Of a stretch of 64,000 nucleotides of DNA, positions 57,838 to 64,000 are shown piece by piece. The stretch lies in the NCBI GenBank assembly GCA_002007465.1, contig LNAC01000734.1, forward strand, positions 225,760-289,759. The letters are read 5' to 3'. Position 1 is the stretch's first letter, and each line of letters starts with the position of its first letter. The notes beneath the pieces were generated by a model that was given only the letters and a program-made list of their open reading frames with translations, was not told the origin of the DNA and made no database searches. This stretch comes from Ailurus styani (taxonomy: Eukaryota; Chordata; Mammalia; Carnivora; Ailuridae). A program made the translations under genes and the position numbers.

Positions 57838-58262
57838 TATGTTATCAGTTTCCAAGTACGAAATCCCTCAATAGCTCTTTCATGTCCAAAATAAAGTTCA
57901 AACTCCTGAACATGATACCTCTTGCTTACCTTTCTAGTTTTCTCTCTCTCTCTCTCTCCCATACCTTCTGCCAACATCCTCACTATTCAACTCCTGTCAT
58001 ATGAAACCCATTTGAGACACGTTTCCTCCCAGAAACCCACACGCATCCACTACTGTCATTATCAATATCAAGGCTGGAGTGGAATTATTTGTCCATTGCA
58101 TCCTTTTCTACAGTTAGTATAAAATAACTCCTATAAATCTACTATAATTCACTATTAATGTCTGTCTACTCACCTCTCTTCCCACTAGACTTTATGACAT
58201 TTCAGGACAGCATCTGTTTCTTAATCATCTTATATCTCCAATACCTGACAAATAAATGAAAT
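57838..58262 (+). mobile_element. L2 3' part, plus strand
   Basis: 'tccctcaatagctctttcat', 'ataaagttcaaactcctgaa', a CT-rich middle, 'cttcccactagactttatga' and 'cctgacaaataaatgaaata', the L2 sense 3' end in order. Confidence 0.75.
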
Positions 58263-58834
58263 ATATTAGCATGTGAAACACTAGGCATTGACAGGAAAAG
58301 TAAAATCATTCATAGTAAATATGAAAATTGGCTAGATTAAATAGATAAACAAAAGAAGAAATTCCAAGGCAAGAACAAAAGAAAAATTTATATTGAAATC
58401 AAGTTCAAGAGCTATTTCTTAGGTACAGAGATAACAACAAAGCTATTGAAACATAGGATGACAATCAAGAAGCAAATTACAATAAATTCTGAAGAAATGC
58501 AGCCAGGAATGAAAGAGTCCTACTAAGTACAATTTAATTTTTTTATCAAGCTCTTCTCCTTTGTCAGAGAAAATAAAAGAATATTTATATCCAAATAGCA
58601 AGTATGTATTTTATGATCATGCATACCAAATGAGTTATTACACATCAGTTTAACACAGATGCTCTTTCCATACCCACAGTATTTAAGCTACCCCAAAGGC
58701 CATTCATAAATGCCTAATTGTTCTCAGGACGAATCATATACCTTAACTTATCATCAGTGAAATTACATTGTAAATATACATTGTAAGATGATTTTGAAAG
58801 ACCTCTGTCAAAGGAAAATTGCCCTGGACGGAGT
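58263..58834. other. Unassigned AT-rich sequence
   Basis: Nothing recognised. Confidence 0.4.
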
Positions 58835-59475
58835 TAAATAGGCAAGGAGGACTTTATTAAGACTATTGCAATAAGGGAGAGAGATTAAATTCAACTCCCT
58901 TGAAACAGAAGGCAAGAGATTTTCTAAGCTGGAGGTGAGCTGGAGGAAAATTTATGGAAGGCATTAAGGGAGGGGTTGGTCAATGATATTAGGCCATCTG
59001 TGTTTGCTAATTGGCACTTATCAAAGTTAGGCTCCTATCCTCCCACAAAGACTGGCATATAGCATGCTATCTTCCTTAATGATTACATTTCAAAAGGGAT
59101 GGCTCCTAGGTCCTTGAGAAAGACATTCTTGGGTATTAAATCTGGCAGGAGGTAGGGAGAAGATTTACATCTCAAAAGGGCAGAGAAAATTTACAATTGC
59201 AAATTTTCTGAAGTAAATGCTCTTAGCGAAAGGAAGTCAGGGGTCTATAGTCAGAAAGAAACCCTGTCTAAAATGTGGTGATGCTGAGAGGAATTTTAAA
59301 GGCCTTTGGTTACTCAGGATTATGGCTTTTAACATGGGAAGCTCTCCTAAAAGAAGAGGTATAAGAGGTAGCCCATTCTGTCAGCTTCTTTGTCTTTGCT
59401 CCATTATTTCCCCCATAAAGAACAGGTGTCAGGAGAATAAGCACAGGATATACATCTTCCAGTATCTCTACAGAT
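58835..59475 (-). mobile_element. Possible solo LTR, minus strand (family unknown)
   Basis: An early 'aggaggactttattaagact' (antisense polyadenylation-signal context) is followed by about 600 bases of balanced composition with no similarity to neighbours, as in antisense LTRs. No TSD or family match was established. Confidence 0.25.
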
Positions 59476-59579
59476 AAGCTTTTTTATGGTATGGTGTTGC
59501 ATGATGCATAGGTAAAATAGGTGTGTTTGCTAGAAAGCAATTTTCTCTCTCCTATCAAATATATATACCTGAATAATCC

Positions 59580-59745
59580 AAATCGCAAACATTTACTAAA
59601 CGCTTCCCATAATTTAGGCATTTGCTTAGAGTAACTCTAACTCTTAAAATATCCTAGAAATATATTATTATATCCACCCTACATCTGAAGACAGTGAAAT
59701 TTAGAAAGTGCTCATTCCCATGATAGATGCAGATGGTATCAATCA
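59580..59745 (+). mobile_element. MIR SINE relic, plus strand
   Basis: 'aacatttactaaacgcttcc', 'aactctaactcttaaaatat', 'attattatatccaccctaca' and 'tctgaagacagtgaaattta' follow the MIR order. Confidence 0.5.
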
Positions 59746-59934
59746 TGGTCTGTTATTACCAGACATCCTAATGCATTATGAGTTTTTGAGGAAATTTGTA
59801 TTCTAACAATAGAACTATTTCTTCATTTTTTCATACTGAAACTAATTTGGTACCAGTACATTTCTATGTACAAGGAGATGTAATTGGCGTTAAAAAAATA
59901 ATATATCTAATCTCTCCATATCCCACCGATACAT

Positions 59935-61970
59935 AGAGGACTATTATTTATTCAATTAAAAGGTGAAATAGCACAAAAAAGATAAATACTCCAAAATAAA
60001 TTTAACAAAAATGAGACAAATTTGTATGAGGAAAAATTTATAACACTACCAAAAGACAGAAAAGTAGATTTAAACAAATGGAAAGCCCACCCTTGTATTT
60101 GGTTAGACATACCATCAAGATGTTAGCTCTTCCCAAGTTAATTTAAAAATGTGAAACCATCCTAATAAAAATACCAAGGGGAATTGTTATGGAGATAGAA
60201 ATGTTGACACACCATAATAACCAAAAAAAAAAAACAAAAAAAAAAACACTGGGAGAGGAAAGCTATAGGGAAGAGGTGAGAATTAATTGTACAAGAATGA
60301 GAAAAAAAGTATGAAGCTGCTATAATTAAAAGAGTGTGTACTGGCACAGGAAAAGACAGAGCAACAGCAAAATAGATAAGGAAGTCCAGGAATAGACAAA
60401 ACTACTCAGAGAAGGGGCACCTGGGTGGCTCAGTCGGTTAAGCATCTGCCTTCAGCTCAGGTCGTGATCCCAGGGCCCTGGGATGAAGCCCTCATTAGGC
60501 TTTCTGCTCAGCAGAGAGCCTTCTCCCTCTGCCTCTGTCCCTCCCCCCTGCGAATGCACTATCTCTTCTCTCTCTCAAATAAATAAATAAAATCTTTTTT
60601 AAAAAAAGAAAGGAAAAATAAAACTACTCCAAGAAATTTCATTTAAGAAAAAGGTTGAATCAAGGATTAATGGAGTAAAGTTTGCTTTTTGGTTTGTCTT
60701 TTGTTTTTTGGGGATTTGTTTTAAATAAGTAATGTTGGTTCAACTGGCTGTTTGGAAAAGAAAAAATTAAATCAGCGGTTCACAACATAATGACAACTCT
60801 AAGCAGATCAGAGATCTAAATATTTTTAAAAATCTAGGTATCATAAGAGAAAAAGAATCAATTCCTATTTAAGCTACATAAATGGGAAAGTTTCTTAACT
60901 TCAACTGTAAATTTAAATGTAACAAAAGATTGGCACATTTAACAAGATTTTTAAAAAGGTCATGGCCAAAAAATGACATTTTTTACCACAATAAAAATAA
61001 AATACGATAAGGAAAGTCACATGACAGATGACAAAGTGGAAGAAAATATTTGTCACAAATATCATAGGTAAAGAGCTAATATTCCTAGTATGCAAAGACC
61101 TTTTAACAATTGAGGGAAAAATCTCGAGAATATTATAGAAAAAAAAAGAATAAAATATGTGAATAATGTAGATACACATATATTACTTAATATAAAGTTT
61201 AGACATAAAAGATTAAACATAAAATTATGTTCACCTTCACTCACAGTGAGAAAAATGCAAAATAAAATCATTTGGAGTTATGATTTCTTACCTATCAAAC
61301 TGGCAAAAATTTTAAAATTTAATAATGCATATCTAAGCAAGGCTGTGGGAAGACAGCTGCTCTTATACATAAGTTGCTAATGAGAATTCAGAAAATGCAA
61401 AATGATTCAACCTCAGTGGAAGGGAATTTGTCAATATCTACAAAAGTTACCTGTGCAATCCCACTCCTAAGAACTGACCCTGAAAATACACTTCCAACAG
61501 CATAAAAATTATGCATGAAAGTTATTCACTATTTTTTAATGCTTGCAAAATATTTGAGGATACCTAACTAAGTGTAAGAAATTGGTTAAGTAAACAATGG
61601 TACCATACACAGTGTCATATTATGCTGCTGTTAAAAAAATGAATAAAGGAAAAAGAAAAGGAGACTATGAATTTCTAATGGAGTGATTTCTAAGAGATAT
61701 TAAGTGTCAGGAGCATACTGCAAAGAAAATATATAATGTTTTACCTTTTATGTAAAAGGAAAAAGAATGCATATATCTACTTAAGTTTTCAAAAAGAAAT
61801 GCAGAGAGTATCGGGAGACAATAAAATTTTGTTACTTCAACAGATGGAGGGAGATTGATAAGGTGGAAAGAATGTGGGAGGGAAGAGTGTGTCTGTGAGT
61901 TTAACTTTTTATATTATGTTGACTTTTGAAAACATGTCACCATTGAATCTACTCAAAAAAAAAATTATGG
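59935..61970 (+). mobile_element. Old L1, plus strand: ORF2 3' half and 3' UTR, split by a SINEC
   Basis: 'aaaatgagacaaatttgtat' to 'caaatggaaagcccaccctt' and 'tactggcacaggaaaagaca' (ORF2), then after the SINE 'aagcagatcagagatctaaa', 'acaaagtggaagaaaatatt', 'aaactggcaaaaattttaaa' and 'gtgcaatcccactcctaaga', with UTR to about 61970. Many stops; inactive. Confidence 0.75.
60414..60619 (+). mobile_element. CAN-SINE (SINEC), older caniform type, plus strand
   Basis: ggggcacctgggtggctcag, 'ggttaagcatctgccttcag', CT-rich part and an aaataaataaataaaatctt tail. TSD aaaactactcagagaa at 60398-60413 and aaaactactccaagaa at 60620-60635. Confidence 0.96.
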
Positions 61971-62008
61971 CCTTTTTAAGATTCAGTTATAGTACTGACA
62001 ATGCCTTT

Positions 62009-62214
62009 CTTTTTTTTTTTTTTTTAAAGATTTGTATTTATTTATTTCACAGAGGGAGAGAGATCACAAGGAGGCAGAGAGGCAGGCAGATAGAGAGGGG
62101 GAAGCAGGCTCCCCGCTGAGCAGGGAGCCCGATGCGGGCCTCGATCCCAGGACCCTGAGATCATGACCTGAGCCGAAGGCAGGGGCTTTAACCCACTGAG
62201 CCACCCAGGCGCCC
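62009..62214 (-). mobile_element. CAN-SINE (SINEC), mustelid-type, minus strand
   Basis: T-tail, 'gatcacaaggaggcagagag', 'gaagcaggctccccgctgag' and an end in gagccacccaggcgccc. Close to consensus, so probably recent. A TSD was not clearly delimited. Confidence 0.94.
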
Positions 62215-63060
62215 TATAGTAAGTTTAGCTTCTTACTGGGTAACTTTAGGTTCTGCTAATCTTGAAGTATTGTTTCCCATGGGGTGTGGAAATGTTTTCT
62301 TAGGGGATTCAACAACTGTGCCATGAGACTGAAATCTGAGACTGCCCTTGGCCACGTTGGGATCCATATGCTAGAGAAATAGCATGCAAAGAAGGGGTTT
62401 AGTCATTCTAGCTAGAGTGGTTGGGCCTGCCAGTTAATTGGGAATTGAATGGATTTTGCAGAGCGGGGATAAGAAAGTATATATCTGGAATGCAAGTGAC
62501 CCTCCAGTCATTTCATATTCTTGTATCCTGTGATTAAAGTCAGTGGAAAAGTCAAACAACTCAATACCAATAGAACTGCTAACACTCCAGATATTTTAGG
62601 AATGAAGATTTGGCTAACCTCACCAGTCAAAAACTATGATGCTCAAAGTAGCTTGCTGAGAACAGAGAGAATATGGAATGGGTTGTAGGAAAAGGTATTT
62701 ATAAATACTACCTCCTGACCAGCTATAGACAAGGATTGTGATAATTAAGGGTATTTGTTCCATATTTTGGTATAATATGTTTGGGTATATATTAATTTCT
62801 TCTCCCCTTTCTCATTCCTCTATCATCTACCATACTATTCATTGAAAGCAGTTCACTTTATATCTCATTTTTAAAGTCCCAGGATGTCAAAGGAGAATAT
62901 ATCTCACCTAGAAGAAAAATGAACTTAACTCAAACACGGATACACTCTATGTTGTGAAGAGGATTAGAATGTTTTTGCTATCCAATGAGTAATAGCATTA
63001 AGTTAGGCAGAAGCTTTTTTTTTTTTTTAACTGTCTTTTGGAAGTTGGTCAAAAGCGGTA
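62215..63060 (+). other. Possible ERVL-like internal relic
   Basis: 62580-62760 ('ggaatgaagatttggctaac', 'gagaatatggaatgggttgt', 'aaaggtatttataaatacta', 'gaccagctatagacaaggat') recalls a widespread mammalian ERVL-type internal 3' sequence. It is heavily decayed, with no open frame of note. The family assignment is weak. Confidence 0.3.
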
Positions 63061-63390
63061 AATATGGATGTCAAATTGGAAAAGATGGATTGTGGTAGTT
63101 TATATTGTGTCAGGTTAGCTCAGCTGGAGCTATATTTCTCAGAATTCCCTCCCATGGTTAGGTCTGAGTTAATGTGGGTCATAAGAGACTTTTCCCACCA
63201 GATTGGGAAGGCAGAAATAAAGGAGAGGCTGTATTCTTTTTTTAGGTGGTCACTGTTGTACATCATACATGTTGTCATTTATCTGCTGCTCTTGATTGAC
63301 TTGGGAGCAATAACTAGGGTGACTCCTCCACTTCCGTAAGATCCCCTGTAGCTTCACCACCTTCTGGAGCTCAGCTCTGTAAGGAAGTGC
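63061..63390 (+). other. Possible LTR-like relic
   Basis: 'gtttatattgtgtcaggtta', 'cagaattccctcccatggtt' and a later 'ggtgactcctccacttcc' are reminiscent of mammalian LTR body sequence, as in 20640-21237. Not assigned to a family. Confidence 0.25.
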
Positions 63391-63776
63391 GCCAACACAG
63401 GACATCCGCATCGTCGAAGTTGCGGACTTGGAGGAAGGAAAAAAACAGTGTAGATTCCATTCTGTCCGTGGGAATTTCACTTCAGCCTCATGGGTTTCCG
63501 CTTTTCTTCGCTTCTTTCACTTCATATCCATCTTGCCTTTCTCAGCCTGCCCTGTGGACTGAGTCTGTGGCACCATCAGAAATGGCCTGTTGTATGCTGT
63601 TCCACGGGCTCTTACAATCGCATAAGGTCAAATCCCCCAAACGTAATGGTTCTGCTTCTCTGATCAAAGATGCTGATAGTTACCTGCATGACAGGTAAGA
63701 GAACAGGGTCGAAGGGATCTAGGAAAGAGCGGCCCCTCTCTGAATCTATCTTTTTGAACAGCGTTCATAACGGAAG
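63387..63776 (+). other. CpG-enriched patch with open frame and strong splice-donor match
   Basis: About 17 CpGs occur in roughly 390 bases, including 'gacatccgcatcgtcgaagt', against a CpG-poor window. A 103-codon frame (63387-63698, Ser-rich, no recognised domain) spans a perfect donor-like CAG|GTAAGA with the boundary after 63694. It could be a decayed repeat that has kept CpGs, or an exon of an unknown transcript. No acceptor or promoter motif was identified. Confidence 0.3.
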
Positions 63777-64000
63777 CATGGAGATACTCTGTGTCATTAA
63801 AGTACGAGGATAAGCCAACAACGATGTGAAGAGCAGAAGTAAAACTAAAATCGAAAACAACCTGAAGCAAATATAGCCAATTATATTTCAAATTAAAATT
63901 ATAATTAAGCTGGAGGGGAAGGAAAAGAAAGAAAGCAATAATCCAAGTAACTTATGAACATAGAATTGGAGGTACATTCTCAGTCTTTGGCTAGGTGGGT
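63777..64000. other. Unassigned sequence at window end
   Basis: Nothing recognised. The frame on the minus strand at 63664-63891 has no family resemblance. Confidence 0.35.

Noticed and set aside
1408..62214. tRNA-like heads that could be called tRNA genes
   Set aside because: They belong to CAN-SINEs with TSDs and A-rich tails, and lack a full tRNA cloverleaf.
1..64000. CRISPR arrays, operons, phage or bacterial systems
   Set aside because: Base composition, SINE/LINE content and absence of dense coding all indicate a mammalian chromosome; no spaced direct-repeat array is present.

Overview
The window looks like a piece of an AT-rich carnivoran intron or intergenic region. No intact protein-coding gene, rRNA, tRNA or CRISPR array can be supported. 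The diagnostic elements are tRNA-derived CAN-SINEs (SINEC): about fifteen copies with the 'gcctgggtggctcagt' head, a CT-rich 3' part, an 'aaataaataaa(tctt)' end and, for most, clear target-site duplications (TSDs). Seven copies share a variant tail that I associate with Mustelidae (mink, ferret, otter, badger); the others are of older caniform type. Carnivoran L1 3' ends agree with this. A mustelid source is therefore likely, but the assignment rests on recall of consensus sequences.

Layout. 1-16.6 kb: unique AT-rich DNA with scattered SINEC, old L1, L2, MIR and MaLR-type LTR pieces, including a long plus-strand L2 (12.4-13.6 kb). 16.6-21.2 kb: long minus-strand L2-like stretches, a SINEC, an L1 fragment, a small local duplication and an LTR-like element. 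21.2-29.2 kb: a possible decayed retroelement reading frame, an L2 copy interrupted by an 843-base assembly gap, a SINEC and an LTR, then more SINE, L1 and LTR pieces. 29.2-35.2 kb: a LINE-1 nest in which a younger L1 with a 5' inversion sits inside an older antisense L1, followed by L1 ORF1/ORF2 remnants. 37.6-39.1 kb: a processed NPM1 (nucleophosmin) pseudogene on the minus strand. 39-48 kb: L2, MIR, MER5A-like and hAT-like relics. 48-55 kb: carnivoran L1 3' end, L2, L1 and a striking inverted repeat with arms of about 80 bases. 55-64 kb: hAT-like, L2 and L1 relics, two SINECs, possible LTR/ERVL-like sequence and a small CpG-rich patch ending in a good splice-donor match.

Assembly quality matters here. 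Besides the 843-N gap there are eight single-N positions. Six of them join copies of clearly repeated sequence (14 to about 214 bases), one joins short identical low-complexity sequence (38334), and one (24568) shows no clear repeat. This is the signature of overlapping contig ends that were not merged, so those repeats should not be read as biological tandem duplications.

I did not find an undescribed biological system. The observations most worth a second look are the foldback at 53344-53514, the nested twin-primed L1, the NPM1 retrocopy with its purine-repeat expansion, and the CpG/splice-donor patch near the right edge.
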